NCBI RefSeq assembly: GCF_001027105.1
Contig: NZ_CP011526.1
Coordinates: forward strand, 124,001 to 188,000
DNA: 64,000 nt
Direction of reading: 5' to 3'
Origin: Staphylococcus aureus
Lineage (GTDB): Bacteria; Bacillota; Bacilli; Staphylococcales; Staphylococcaceae
The translations under genes were made by a program, and so were the position numbers. Each line of letters starts with the position of its first letter. Position 1 is the first letter of the stretch. The notes under the pieces were generated by a model. The model had not been told where the DNA came from. It saw nothing but the letters and a program-made list of their open reading frames with translations, and did not search any database. Below are positions 10,114-19,355 of this stretch, piece after piece.

Positions 10114-11259
10114 ATGAAAAAAATTATGGTTATTTTCGGTACGAGACCCGAAGCAATAAAAATGGCACCATTAGTAAAAGAAATTGATCATAATGGGAAC
10201 TTTGAAGCGAACATTGTGATTACAGCACAACATAGAGATATGTTAGATAGTGTGTTAAGTATATTTGATATTCAAGCTGATCATGATTTAAATATTATGC
10301 AAGATCAACAAACATTAGCAGGCCTTACGGCGAATGCACTTGCTAAACTTGATAGCATCATTAATGAGGAACAACCGGATATGATTTTAGTACATGGTGA
10401 TACTACAACGACTTTTGTAGGAAGTTTGGCAGCATTTTATCATCAAATTCCGGTCGGACATGTAGAAGCTGGACTTCGAACACATCAGAAATACTCACCA
10501 TTTCCTGAAGAGTTAAATCGAGTCATGGTAAGTAATATTGCTGAATTGAATTTTGCGCCAACAGTAATTGCAGCTAAAAATTTACTTTTTGAAAACAAAG
10601 ACAAAGAGCGTATCTTTATTACTGGAAATACAGTTATTGACGCATTGTCAACAACAGTTCAAAATGATTTTGTTTCAACGATTATTAATAAACATAAAGG
10701 CAAGAAAGTTGTTTTACTAACAGCGCATCGTCGTGAAAATATTGGGGAACCGATGCATCAGATTTTTAAAGCAGTAAGAGATTTGGCAGATGAATATAAA
10801 GATGTTGTCTTCATTTATCCAATGCATCGTAATCCAAAGGTAAGAGCGATTGCCGAAAAATATTTATCTGGGAGAAATCGGATTGAATTAATTGAGCCAT
10901 TAGATGCGATTGAGTTCCATAATTTTACAAATCAATCGTACCTCGTGCTGACAGATTCTGGTGGTATTCAAGAGGAGGCTCCTACATTTGGAAAACCTGT
11001 GTTGGTATTAAGGAATCATACAGAGCGTCCCGAAGGCGTTGAGGCGGGAACATCGAGAGTAATTGGCACAGATTATGACAATATTGTTCGAAATGTGAAA
11101 CAATTGATTGAGGATGATGAAGCGTATCAACGTATGAGTCAAGCGAATAATCCATATGGTGATGGACAAGCATCACGACGTATTTGTGAAGCAATAGAAT
11201 ATTATTTTGGATTGCGCACAGACAAGCCGGATGAATTCGTACCTTTACGTCACAAATAA
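10114..11259 (+). CDS. capP: CapP, UDP-N-acetylglucosamine 2-epimerase
   Basis: Start ATG 10114 follows AGAGAGGATA and yields the standard family N-terminus MKKIMVIFGTRPEAIKMAPL; an alternative in-frame ATG at 10084 would add ten atypical residues. The protein (381 residues from 10114) has VHGDTTTTF, HVEAGLRTHQKYSPFPEE and LTDSGGIQEEAP, the signatures of the non-hydrolysing epimerase that interconverts UDP-GlcNAc and UDP-ManNAc. It supplies CapO. S. aureus also carries the paralogue MnaA elsewhere, known to back up CapP. Last gene of the operon, closed by the terminator at 11262-11316. Confidence 0.94.
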   Translation: MKKIMVIFGTRPEAIKMAPLVKEIDHNGNFEANIVITAQHRDMLDSVLSIFDIQADHDLNIMQDQQTLAGLTANALAKLDSIINEEQPDMILVHGDTTTTFVGSLAAFYHQIPVGHVEAGLRTHQKYSPFPEELNRVMVSNIAELNFAPTVIAAKNLLFENKDKERIFITGNTVIDALSTTVQNDFVSTIINKHKGKKVVLLTAHRRENIGEPMHQIFKAVRDLADEYKDVVFIYPMHRNPKVRAIAEKYLSGRNRIELIEPLDAIEFHNFTNQSYLVLTDSGGIQEEAPTFGKPVLVLRNHTERPEGVEAGTSRVIGTDYDNIVRNVKQLIEDDEAYQRMSQANNPYGDGQASRRICEAIEYYFGLRTDKPDEFVPLRHK

Positions 11260-11261
11260 TA

Positions 11262-11316
11262 AAAAACCCCTAATCATGAAGTTGGTTTAGACAACCAGCG
11301 GTGACTAGGGGTTTTT
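11262..11316. terminator. Bidirectional intrinsic terminator between capP and isdI
   Basis: An A-run followed by ACCCCTA pairs with TAGGGGT followed by a T-run, enclosing an inner GTTG/CAAC hairpin. A and T tracts on both sides mean it can serve the capsule operon on the forward strand and isdI, which ends at 11324, on the reverse strand. Confidence 0.85.
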
Positions 11317-11323
11317 AATATAT

Positions 11324-11656
<333 letters not shown>

Positions 11657-12040
11657 TCACTCCTCTATTTTATGATTTGATTTGGGTAATGTTTTTACAA
11701 ATGTAAAGAGTACAGCGGTTTGTATGATAACCATTATGATTAATCCTACACGGACTGCAAGAACATCCACCATATAAATTGAAAAACCTATTACAATGTA
11801 TAAGCTAATTAAAATTTTAATTTTCTGTTGTAGCGTGTAGCCTCGATGTAAATAAAAGTTTTCTACATATTCTTTATAAATTTTTTGATTAATAAGCCAA
11901 TTGTAAAAGCGATCTGAACTTCGAGCAAAGCAAAAAACTGCTACGAGTAAAAAAGGGGTCGTTGGCAGTAAAGGTAATACGGCACCTGCAATACCAAGCG
12001 CTGTAAATATTAAGCCAATGACGATTAAAATAAGTCGCAT
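11657..12040 (-). CDS. Small membrane protein, DUF454/YbaN family
   Basis: A 127-residue protein with an N-terminal hydrophobic hairpin containing the family motif GIAGAVLPLLPTTPFLLVAVFCFARSS-type segment (residues ~15-40), a central soluble stretch with NWLINQKIYKEYV, and two further membrane segments at the C-terminus. This is the DUF454 (YbaN) family, whose function is unknown to me. ATG 12040 is preceded by GGAG. It is the first gene of a two-gene unit with isdI, so it may be iron-regulated and could have a role near haem or iron, which is inference only. Confidence 0.8.
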   Translation of the reverse strand: MRLILIVIGLIFTALGIAGAVLPLLPTTPFLLVAVFCFARSSDRFYNWLINQKIYKEYVENFYLHRGYTLQQKIKILISLYIVIGFSIYMVDVLAVRVGLIIMVIIQTAVLFTFVKTLPKSNHKIEE

Positions 12041-12216
12041 TGAAAAAACTCCATTCTAGTACTAATGCGCATGTAATATTGTTTTAGTAATATAACTCAT
12101 GCTAAATATAATGTGTATGATAAGTGCAATGACTCAGTAAAATGAAACGATGTTGAATTATCCTTGTCACATTAACGCATTTTAAGCGCGACTTTCATAA
12201 CAACCAAACTATTTAA

Positions 12217-12231
12217 TGAGAATTATTCTCA
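12217..12231. promoter_or_regulatory. Fur-like box upstream of the DUF454-isdI unit
   Basis: TGAGAATTATTCTCA is a perfect 7-1-7 inverted repeat and differs from the Fur consensus TGATAATNATTATCA by one symmetric pair. It is about 175 bp upstream of the DUF454 start and about 235 bp upstream of aldA on the other strand. On the reverse strand a TATAAT lies immediately beside it (12235-12240). Iron regulation of isdI is established; that this is the site is my inference. Confidence 0.7.
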
Positions 12232-12364
12232 AGTATTATAGTTATATTATGTGTTTTATTTTTGAAAAGTGCAATATGTTTTCGAAAATAAGATTATTTT
12301 TATGTGCAAAAACGACGCAAAAGTTTTAAAAATGAGACTTCTGTGAGCTGATTATTTTATAAAA

Positions 12365-12385
12365 TGTAAACGCTTACTATATAAT
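12365..12385 (+). promoter_or_regulatory. cre (CcpA) box overlapping the aldA promoter
   Basis: TGTAAACGCTTACT at 12365-12378 matches the catabolite-responsive element consensus TGWAANCGNTNWCA except for the last base. It abuts TATAAT at 12380-12385, so it lies between the -10 and a weak -35 (TTATAA near 12357). CcpA bound there would block polymerase, implying glucose repression of aldA. Confidence 0.75.
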
Positions 12386-12466
12386 GTGAATCATATCGTT
12401 TAAAAGCATTATTAAATATGATGCTAAGAGATTTATATTATAGCCAATAAACAAAGGAGAGATAAT

Positions 12467-13954
12467 ATGGCAGTAAACGTTCGAGATTATATTGCAGAGA
12501 ATTATGGTTTATTTATCAATGGGGAATTTGTTAAAGGTAGCAGTGACGAAACAATCGAAGTGACTAATCCAGCAACTGGAGAAACACTATCACATATTAC
12601 AAGAGCAAAAGATAAAGATGTCGATCATGCAGTCAAAGTGGCGCAAGAGGCATTTGAATCATGGTCATTAACTTCTAAATCAGAACGTGCACAAATGTTG
12701 CGTGATATTGGTGATAAATTAATGGCACAAAAAGATAAAATTGCAATGATTGAAACATTAAATAATGGTAAACCGATTCGTGAGACAACAGCAATTGATA
12801 TTCCATTTGCTGCAAGACATTTCCATTATTTCGCAAGTGTTATTGAAACAGAAGAAGGTACAGTGAATGATATCGATAAAGACACAATGAGTATCGTACG
12901 ACATGAGCCGATTGGCGTCGTAGGTGCTGTTGTTGCTTGGAACTTCCCAATGCTATTAGCTGCATGGAAGATTGCGCCAGCCATTGCTGCAGGTAATACA
13001 ATTGTGATTCAACCTTCGTCTTCAACACCATTAAGTTTATTGGAAGTTGCTAAAATTTTCCAAGAGGTATTACCTAAAGGTGTTGTCAATATACTAACGG
13101 GTAAAGGTTCAGAATCAGGTAATGCAATTTTCAATCATGATGGTGTAGATAAATTATCATTTACGGGCTCAACTGATGTAGGTTATCAAGTTGCCGAAGC
13201 TGCAGCAAAACATCTAGTACCCGCTACATTAGAGCTTGGTGGTAAAAGCGCCAATATCATATTAGATGATGCTAATTTAGACCTTGCAGTTGAAGGTATT
13301 CAGTTAGGTATTTTATTCAACCAAGGTGAAGTATGTAGTGCAGGTTCTCGATTATTAGTTCATGAAAAAATTTATGATCAATTGGTGCCACGTTTACAAG
13401 AGGCATTTTCAAATATTAAAGTTGGAAATCCACAAGATGAAGCTACACAAATGGGTAGTCAAACTGGTAAGGATCAATTAGATAAAATTCAATCATATAT
13501 TGATGCAGCAAAAGAATCAGATGCACAAATTTTAGCAGGCGGTCATCGCTTAACTGAAAATGGATTAGATAAAGGGTTCTTCTTTGAGCCGACATTAATT
13601 GCTGTGCCAGACAATCATCACAAATTAGCACAAGAAGAAATATTTGGACCAGTGTTAACAGTGATTAAAGTGAAGGACGATCAAGAAGCAATTGATATAG
13701 CTAATGATTCTGAGTATGGTTTAGCAGGCGGTGTATTTTCTCAAAATATCACACGTGCATTAAATATTGCTAAAGCTGTACGTACAGGACGTATTTGGAT
13801 TAACACTTACAACCAAGTACCAGAAGGCGCACCATTTGGTGGTTATAAAAAATCAGGTATCGGTCGAGAAACTTATAAAGGTGCGTTAAGTAACTATCAA
13901 CAAGTTAAAAATATTTATATTGATACAAGCAATGCTTTAAAAGGTTTGTACTAG
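12467..13954 (+). CDS. aldA: AldA, NAD(P)-dependent aldehyde dehydrogenase
   Basis: A 495-residue aldehyde dehydrogenase superfamily enzyme. Catalytic residues are visible: general base Glu256 in TLELGGKS and nucleophile Cys290 in [10 protein letters not shown]. The cofactor segments [15 protein letters not shown] and FTGSTDVG, and the C-terminal [11 protein letters not shown], are also present. It oxidises an aldehyde to the acid; the closest families are acetaldehyde/chloroacetaldehyde dehydrogenases, and substrate cannot be fixed from sequence. AAAGGAGAGA precedes ATG 12467. A single-gene unit with its own terminator (14095-14140) and a cre box in its promoter, consistent with use under glucose limitation. 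Confidence 0.9.
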   Translation: MAVNVRDYIAENYGLFINGEFVKGSSDETIEVTNPATGETLSHITRAKDKDVDHAVKVAQEAFESWSLTSKSERAQMLRDIGDKLMAQKDKIAMIETLNNGKPIRETTAIDIPFAARHFHYFASVIETEEGTVNDIDKDTMSIVRHEPIGVVGAVVAWNFPMLLAAWKIAPAIAAGNTIVIQPSSSTPLSLLEVAKIFQEVLPKGVVNILTGKGSESGNAIFNHDGVDKLSFTGSTDVGYQVAEAAAKHLVPATLELGGKSANIILDDANLDLAVEGIQLGILFNQGEVCSAGSRLLVHEKIYDQLVPRLQEAFSNIKVGNPQDEATQMGSQTGKDQLDKIQSYIDAAKESDAQILAGGHRLTENGLDKGFFFEPTLIAVPDNHHKLAQEEIFGPVLTVIKVKDDQEAIDIANDSEYGLAGGVFSQNITRALNIAKAVRTGRIWINTYNQVPEGAPFGGYKKSGIGRETYKGALSNYQQVKNIYIDTSNALKGLY

Positions 13955-14599
13955 AATAAATATCGTTTCTGAAGCGTGTTTGTAGGTCAGTCTAGCGGTA
14001 AGTCTTAACATTTAACGGCGTTGTTTAGATTTTAAGCAAAACAAAATATATAGGAACACGTATCATGATATTAGGATATAATGACTAAAATAATAGCAGT
14101 AGGATGGTTTTTAATTGCAAATCATCTTACTGCTGTTTTTAATTATGCTAATTTGCGATGCGGCTATTATAAGGACAGAGTTGTTTATTAATTATGGTGA
14201 TTTAGAAATATGAAGTTCAATATGCAAAGTCATCGTTTGTTTTAATATGCGGAACAATCATTAAAGTTATTGCGATTTTTTGAACTTAATGAAACTAAAC
14301 AATAAATTTGAGATACTTTTTTGTCATTTTTATGTAACTAACACAATAATCTCGTACATTATTAAAATTTTCTATATGATAGGAATAAAGCAAAGCGCGA
14401 GTGTGCTGTAAAAGTTTTCCAAGGTGATATTACATAAAGCTATAAAGGGTAAAGATTAATGAGTTGTCATGTAAATGACGATGATGTATAAATCATGGTT
14501 AATTACGGAAGCATTAATATTAACCTGAGAAGCTATAAAGAATTATTTTTAAAAGCGACAATATTAAATACGACGCATTTATTTAGGAGTGGCAAACGT
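13955..14599. other. Intergenic region between aldA and the cation efflux gene
   Basis: About 640 bp. Apart from the aldA terminator I see no gene. An open frame runs into the next gene from 14495 but has no ribosome binding site until 14585. The upstream part of the efflux mRNA may therefore be a long untranslated leader; no metal-responsive operator could be recognised by eye. Confidence 0.5.
14095..14145 (+). terminator. Intrinsic terminator after aldA
   Basis: AGCAGTAGGATG pairs with CATCTTACTGCT (one G-T pair) across a short AT loop and is followed by GTTTTT. It lies about 140 bp after the aldA stop. Confidence 0.8.
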
Positions 14600-15559
14600 A
14601 TGAATGGGAAAAAGGCGAATACGATAAACAGATACAAATATTTTCATCATGTCAATCATCAAAAAATTCAACAAAGTTCTAAAAAGACGCTGTGGGCATC
14701 ACTAATCATCACATTGTTATTTACAGTGATTGAATTTGTCGGAGGTTTAGTATCTAATTCATTGGCATTACTGTCAGATTCATTTCATATGCTTAGTGAT
14801 GTATTAGCACTTGGTTTATCTATGTTGGCCATTTATTTTGCAAGTAAAAAGCCGACTGCACGATACACATTTGGATATTTAAGATTTGAGATATTAGCTG
14901 CATTTTTAAATGGTTTAGCATTAATTGTAATTTCAATCTGGATTTTATATGAAGCTATTGTACGTATTATTTATCCGCAACCAATTGAAAGTGGCATTAT
15001 GTTTATGATTGCTAGTATTGGTTTACTCGTCAATATTATTTTGACTGTTATCCTTGTAAGGTCTTTAAAACAAGAAGACAATATCAATATTCAAAGTGCA
15101 TTATGGCATTTCATGGGAGACTTATTGAACTCTATTGGTGTCATCGTTGCAGTTGTATTGATTTACTTTACAGGATGGCGCATCATCGACCCAATCATTA
15201 GTATTGTAATTTCACTCATCATTTTACGTGGTGGTTATAAAATTACGCGTAATGCGTGGTTAATTTTAATGGAAAGTGTGCCTCAACATTTGGATACTGA
15301 TCAAATTATGGCAGATATTAAAAACATAGATGGCATATTAGATGTACATGAATTTCATTTGTGGAGTATTACAACAGAGCATTATTCATTAAGTGCCCAT
15401 GTTGTGTTAGATAAAAAATATGAGGGTGATGATTATCAAGCGATTGATCAAGTATCATCATTGTTGAAAGAAAAATATGGCATTGCACATTCAACGTTGC
15501 AAATTGAAAACTTGCAATTGAATCCATTAGATGAGCCATACTTCGACAAATTAACATAA
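14600..15559 (+). CDS. Cation diffusion facilitator, probable Zn2+ efflux (CzcD/ZitB-like)
   Basis: Start placed at ATG 14600, 15 bases after AGGAGTGG starts, giving 319 residues; the longer frame from 14495 adds 35 residues without family character. The protein has a His-rich N-terminus (KYFHHVNHQK), six membrane segments and the paired metal-site motifs SDSFHMLSDVLALG (D and H/D in helix 2) and HFMGDLLNSIGV (HxxxD in helix 5), which are those of zinc-type CDF proteins. The C-terminal ~85 residues form the cytoplasmic ferredoxin-like domain. It is an H+/metal antiporter exporting zinc or related divalent ions. Metal identity is from the HD-HD site pattern. Confidence 0.88.
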   Translation: MNGKKANTINRYKYFHHVNHQKIQQSSKKTLWASLIITLLFTVIEFVGGLVSNSLALLSDSFHMLSDVLALGLSMLAIYFASKKPTARYTFGYLRFEILAAFLNGLALIVISIWILYEAIVRIIYPQPIESGIMFMIASIGLLVNIILTVILVRSLKQEDNINIQSALWHFMGDLLNSIGVIVAVVLIYFTGWRIIDPIISIVISLIILRGGYKITRNAWLILMESVPQHLDTDQIMADIKNIDGILDVHEFHLWSITTEHYSLSAHVVLDKKYEGDDYQAIDQVSSLLKEKYGIAHSTLQIENLQLNPLDEPYFDKLT

Positions 15560-15572
15560 ATAAAACATTGTA

Positions 15573-15615
15573 GCGCCTAAAACATTAATCTATGTCATAG
15601 GCGCACGTTTCGTTT
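15573..15615. terminator. Hairpin between convergent genes
   Basis: GCGCCTA at 15573 pairs perfectly with TAGGCGC at 15598-15604, followed by ACGTTTCGTTTTAT on the forward strand. It sits between the end of the cation efflux gene and the end of the reverse-strand 67-residue gene. Confidence 0.7.
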
Positions 15616-15620
15616 TATAC

Positions 15621-15824
15621 TTATGTTGCATCATTTAAATGATTTTCGTCAATTTCTTTGATGCTATCTACATCTAACACGACATCTTTAGGTTTCAAAA
15701 TATGAATATGTTTTTCATCATTTGTATGTAAAATGCGTTCTATGATGTACCTTTGACCGGCCATTGTTTCTACAGCAATCTTTTTGTTTCTAGCTAAACT
15801 TGCTACGACAGATTCTTTATCCAT
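15621..15824 (-). CDS. Conserved hypothetical protein, 67 residues
   Basis: A short soluble protein, MDKESVVASLARNKK..., with a mixed beta pattern (KIAVETMAGQRYIIERIL, HIHILKPKDVVLDVDSI) and no membrane segment. A strong GGGGG ribosome binding site is 8-12 bases before ATG 15824. I do not recognise a family. It is a free-standing gene between the efflux protein and the DUF4242-like gene. Confidence 0.7.
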   Translation of the reverse strand: MDKESVVASLARNKKIAVETMAGQRYIIERILHTNDEKHIHILKPKDVVLDVDSIKEIDENHLNDAT

Positions 15825-16002
15825 AATGATAGCCCCCTATATATATGTTTATTTACTTATACCCTAACATGATTTTTATACTCTTTGAAAATATATTTTA
15901 CAGAATTTTATCTAAATATTTAAAAAAATATCTTAATATCCTTGTAATCCGATAAGAATTATAGTAATATTTTTTCAACCATTGTTATAGGAGGTCTTAT
16001 TA

Positions 16003-16515
16003 ATGACATTATTTTTATTAGAAGCTAACAATCTTGATTTTGCATCAACGAAAGAAGAACTAGAAGCAAAGGCAGCATCACTATCTACGAAGACAATTCC
16101 AACATTAATTGAAGTACAAGCTACTGAAAATTTAACTCATGGTTATTTTATTGTGGAAGCAAATGACGAAGCAGAAGCTAAACAATTTTTAACAGAAGCA
16201 GATATTAGTATTCAATTAGTCAAAGAAGTACGCTTAGTTGGTAAAGATTTAGATGAAGTTAAAAATGGTGATGCACATGTTGATTACCTTGTAACTTGGA
16301 ACATTCCGGAAGGCATTACGATGGATCAATATTTAGCACGTAAAAAGAAAAATTCTGTTCATTATGAAGAAGTGCCAGAAGTTGAATTTAAACGCACATA
16401 TGTATGTGAAGATATGTCTAAATGTATTTGTTTATACAACGCACCTGATGAAGAAGCGGTACGTCGCGCGCGCAAAGCAGTTGATACACCGATTGATGGC
16501 ATCGAAAAACTTTAA
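16003..16515 (+). CDS. Small protein with two DUF4242-like ferredoxin-fold repeats
   Basis: A 170-residue cytoplasmic protein. The C-terminal half (about 88-170) has the DUF4242 pattern: a beta strand (VDYLVTWNI), then an EEVPEVEFKRTYVCEDMSKCICLYNAPDE-like region with Cys residues at CEDMSKCIC, and ending EAVRRARKAVDTPIDGIEKL. The N-terminal half (MTLFLLEANNL ... ANDEAEAKQFLTEADISIQLVKEV) looks like a diverged copy without the cysteines. Some DUF4242 proteins (for example the SCO4226 type) are described as nickel-binding, so a metal role is possible, and a cation exporter is encoded nearby. Start follows ATAGGAGGTC. Confidence 0.75.
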   Translation: MTLFLLEANNLDFASTKEELEAKAASLSTKTIPTLIEVQATENLTHGYFIVEANDEAEAKQFLTEADISIQLVKEVRLVGKDLDEVKNGDAHVDYLVTWNIPEGITMDQYLARKKKNSVHYEEVPEVEFKRTYVCEDMSKCICLYNAPDEEAVRRARKAVDTPIDGIEKL

Positions 16516-16856
16516 TAAGACAACAAGTTGATGAGATATATGTATATAGGTTTGGCATGGATTTCGATTGCAGTTAATTAGAATAGCTCAATGCTATAAA
16601 TGTAAGTAGTTGATATGAAGAAACTAATGAACTAAATGCAAGTATTGTCTAAAACAATCATTTTATTGAAATTTAGTAGAGCTGAAATTAATATAACGTC
16701 GTTAATTGAATAACGCTTATGTTATAAGAGCACTCATACCAAACCATAATCATCTATAGATATAACAATTCACGATATAAGGGCTGTGTTTGGCATAGCC
16801 CTTTAGATATACACTTAATTCCTATTAAAATAGTAGGGATTAAAAGGGGGCTTGTC
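16516..16856. other. Intergenic region before the SsuB-like gene
   Basis: About 340 bp. It contains a hairpin AAGGGCT...AGCCCTT at 16779-16803 followed by only TTAG, so it is a weak terminator or a leader hairpin 50 bases ahead of the SsuB-like start. I see no S-box or other riboswitch core. Nothing else was recognised. Confidence 0.5.
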
Positions 16857-17597
16857 ATGATTAAAATTCAACAATTACAACATCACTTTGGATCACATAA
16901 AGTAATTCATAACTTTAATTTGGACATTAGCAAGGGAGAAATAGTCACTTTCATAGGGAAAAGTGGTTGCGGAAAGTCTACTTTACTCAATATTATCGGT
17001 GGATTTATTCATCCATCGTCTGGTCGTGTCATTATTGATAACGAAATTAAACAACAGCCATCTCCAGATTGTTTAATGCTATTTCAACATCATAATTTGC
17101 TGCCATGGAAAACGATTAATGACAACATTAGGATTGGATTACAACAGAAAATTAGTGATGAAGAGATTAACGCACAGCTTAAATTAGTTGATTTAGAAGA
17201 CAGGGGAAAGCATTTTCCCGAGCAACTGTCCGGGGGTATGAAACAACGTGTGGCACTATGTCGAGCGCATGTGCATAAGCCTAACGTTATATTGATGGAT
17301 GAGCCATTAGGTGCATTAGATGCATTTACACGTTATAAACTTCAGGATCAACTAGTGCAACTAAAACATAAAACGCAATCAACTATTATTTTAGTGACGC
17401 ATGACATTGATGAAGCTATTTATCTTTCCGACCGCATTGTTCTGTTAGGTGAAGGGTGCAATATTATTTCTCAATATGAAATTACAGCATCACATCCACG
17501 CAGTCGTAATGATAGCCACCTACTTAAGATTCGTAATGAAATTATGGAAACATTTGCATTGAATCATCATCAAGTTGAACCTGAATATTATTTATAA
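16857..17597 (+). CDS. ABC importer ATPase, SsuB/TauB-like
   Basis: A 246-residue ABC ATPase: Walker A GKSGCGKST, Q-loop in MLFQHHNLLPWK, signature LSGGMKQR, Walker B VILMDEP followed by the D-loop GALD, and H-loop in VTHDIDEA. The LLPWK motif after the Q-loop is characteristic of the nitrate/sulfonate/taurine (NrtD/SsuB/TauB) group. It is the first of four closely packed genes: ATPase, lipoprotein, permease, flavoprotein. It powers import of the substrate bound by the next gene product. No gene symbol is given because substrate is not established from sequence. Confidence 0.87.
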   Translation: MIKIQQLQHHFGSHKVIHNFNLDISKGEIVTFIGKSGCGKSTLLNIIGGFIHPSSGRVIIDNEIKQQPSPDCLMLFQHHNLLPWKTINDNIRIGLQQKISDEEINAQLKLVDLEDRGKHFPEQLSGGMKQRVALCRAHVHKPNVILMDEPLGALDAFTRYKLQDQLVQLKHKTQSTIILVTHDIDEAIYLSDRIVLLGEGCNIISQYEITASHPRSRNDSHLLKIRNEIMETFALNHHQVEPEYYL

Positions 17598-17610
17598 GGA
17601 GTGAGTGACG

Positions 17611-18585
17611 ATGAAAAGGTTAAGCATAATCGTCATCATTGGAATCTTTATAATTACAGGATGTGATTGGCAAAGGACGTCTAAAGAACGGTCTAAAAAT
17701 GCCCAAAATCAGCAAGTGATTAAAATTGGATATTTGCCGATTACACATTCAGCTAATTTGATGATGACTAAAAAATTATTATCACAATACAATCATCCGA
17801 AATATAAACTAGAATTAGTTAAATTCAATAATTGGCCAGATTTAATGGACGCATTAAACAGTGGTCGTATTGATGGTGCATCAACTTTAATAGAGCTAGC
17901 GATGAAATCAAAACAGAAGGGCTCAAATATAAAGGCTGTGGCATTGGGCCATCATGAAGGCAATGTCATTATGGGACAAAAAGGTATGCACTTAAATGAA
18001 TTTAATAATAATGGCGATGATTACCATTTTGGTATACCACATCGTTATTCAACACATTATCTTTTACTTGAGGAATTACGTAAACAATTAAAGATTAAAC
18101 CGGGGCATTTTAGCTATCATGAAATGTCGCCAGCAGAAATGCCAGCCGCATTGAGTGAACACAGAATTACAGGGTATTCTGTAGCCGAACCATTCGGTGC
18201 ACTGGGTGAAAAGTTAGGCAAAGGTAAGACTTTGAAACATGGTGATGACGTTATACCTGATGCGTATTGCTGTGTGCTAGTACTGAGAGGGGAATTGCTT
18301 GATCAACACAAGGATGTAGCGCAAGCATTTGTACAAGATTATAAAAAGTCTGGCTTTAAAATGAATGATCGCAAGCAAAGTGTAGACATTATGACGCATC
18401 ATTTTAAACAAAGTCGTGACGTTTTAACACAGTCAGCGGCATGGACATCCTATGGTGATTTAACAATTAAGCCATCCGGCTATCAAGAAATTACGACATT
18501 GGTAAAACAACATCATTTGTTTAATCCACCTGCATATGATGACTTTGTTGAACCGTCATTGTATAAGGAGGCATCGCGTTCATGA
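17611..18585 (+). CDS. Substrate-binding lipoprotein of SsuA/TauA/NMT1 type
   Basis: ATG 17611 lies after AAGGAGTGAG; an in-frame GTG two codons earlier is possible. The product (324 residues) begins MKRLSIIVIIGIFIITGC, a lipoprotein signal with Cys at position 18, so it is anchored to the outer face of the membrane. The mature part starts with IKIGYLPITHSANLMMTKK and continues with LDALNSGRIDGAS-like features typical of NrtA/SsuA periplasmic-binding proteins. PDAYCCVLVL near residue 215 has a Cys pair rather unusual for this family. Likely ligands are alkanesulfonates, taurine or related small organic anions; this is inference. The stop overlaps the permease start by 4 bases. Confidence 0.82.
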   Translation: MKRLSIIVIIGIFIITGCDWQRTSKERSKNAQNQQVIKIGYLPITHSANLMMTKKLLSQYNHPKYKLELVKFNNWPDLMDALNSGRIDGASTLIELAMKSKQKGSNIKAVALGHHEGNVIMGQKGMHLNEFNNNGDDYHFGIPHRYSTHYLLLEELRKQLKIKPGHFSYHEMSPAEMPAALSEHRITGYSVAEPFGALGEKLGKGKTLKHGDDVIPDAYCCVLVLRGELLDQHKDVAQAFVQDYKKSGFKMNDRKQSVDIMTHHFKQSRDVLTQSAAWTSYGDLTIKPSGYQEITTLVKQHHLFNPPAYDDFVEPSLYKEASRS

Positions 18586-19343
18586 CACGTCCCACAAATA
18601 ACAAATTTATATTACCTATTATCACATTTATTATTTTCTTAGGCATTTGGGAAATGGTCATTATTATTGGGCATTACCAACCTGTATTGTTACCGGGTCC
18701 TGCTCTTGTAGGAAAAAGTATATGGTCTTTCATTGTTACTGGAGAAATTTTCCAACATTTAGCAATTAGTTTATGGAGATTTGTAGCGGGCTTTGTTGTC
18801 GCATTGTTGGTTGCTATTCCATTGGGCTTCTTGCTTGGAAGGAATCGTTGGCTATACAACGCTATCGAACCGCTATTTCAATTGATTAGGCCGATATCTC
18901 CGATAGCATGGGCACCATTTGTTGTTCTATGGTTTGGTATTGGTAGTTTGCCAGCGATTGCGATTATTTTTATCGCTGCTTTTTTCCCAATTGTGTTCAA
19001 TACTATTAAAGGCGTTAGAGACATTGAACCTCAATATTTAAAAATAGCAGCAAATTTAAATTTAACTGGGTGGTCATTGTATCGCAATATATTATTTCCC
19101 GGGGCATTTAAACAAATCATGGCTGGGATACATATGGCGGTAGGAACAAGTTGGATATTTTTAGTTTCTGGTGAAATGATTGGTGCACAATCGGGATTAG
19201 GTTTTTTAATCGTTGATGCACGAAATATGTTGAACTTAGAAGATGTTTTAGCAGCAATATTCTTTATCGGATTATTTGGTTTTATTATTGATCGATTCAT
19301 TAGTTATATTGAGCAGTTTATACTTAGAAGATTTGGTGAATAA
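18582..19343 (+). CDS. ABC importer permease, SsuC/TauC-like
   Basis: A 253-residue membrane protein with six to seven hydrophobic segments and the binding-protein-dependent transport loop (EPQYLKIAANLNLTGWSLYRNILFPGA region, residues ~150-175) contacting the ATPase. VLLPGPALVGKSIW near the N-terminus and RPISPIAWAPFVVLWFGIG are standard for SsuC/TauC. The start ATG overlaps the preceding stop (ATGA), with AAGGAGGC as ribosome binding site. It forms the membrane channel of the importer with the two preceding products. Confidence 0.87.
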   Translation: MTRPTNNKFILPIITFIIFLGIWEMVIIIGHYQPVLLPGPALVGKSIWSFIVTGEIFQHLAISLWRFVAGFVVALLVAIPLGFLLGRNRWLYNAIEPLFQLIRPISPIAWAPFVVLWFGIGSLPAIAIIFIAAFFPIVFNTIKGVRDIEPQYLKIAANLNLTGWSLYRNILFPGAFKQIMAGIHMAVGTSWIFLVSGEMIGAQSGLGFLIVDARNMLNLEDVLAAIFFIGLFGFIIDRFISYIEQFILRRFGE

Positions 19344-19355
19344 GGAGAGATGATG

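Larger units (their letters stand above)
12041..12466. other. Divergent intergenic region between DUF454-isdI and aldA
   Basis: About 425 bp without a gene. It contains the Fur-like box (12217-12231), the cre box (12365-12378) and a TATAAT (12380-12385) facing aldA. The rest is AT-rich with no hairpin or reading frame that I can support. Confidence 0.6.

Noticed and set aside
815..11259. capG and capP as duplicate copies of one gene
   Set aside because: Same family, but active-site segments differ and each fits a separate step, so this is not a recent duplication.
14495..14599. N-terminal 35-residue extension of the cation efflux protein
   Set aside because: No ribosome binding site for ATG 14495, while AGGAGTGG precedes ATG 14600.
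16516..16856. Possible S-box (SAM) riboswitch before the SsuB-like gene
   Set aside because: No conserved core; only a single short hairpin with a weak T-run.
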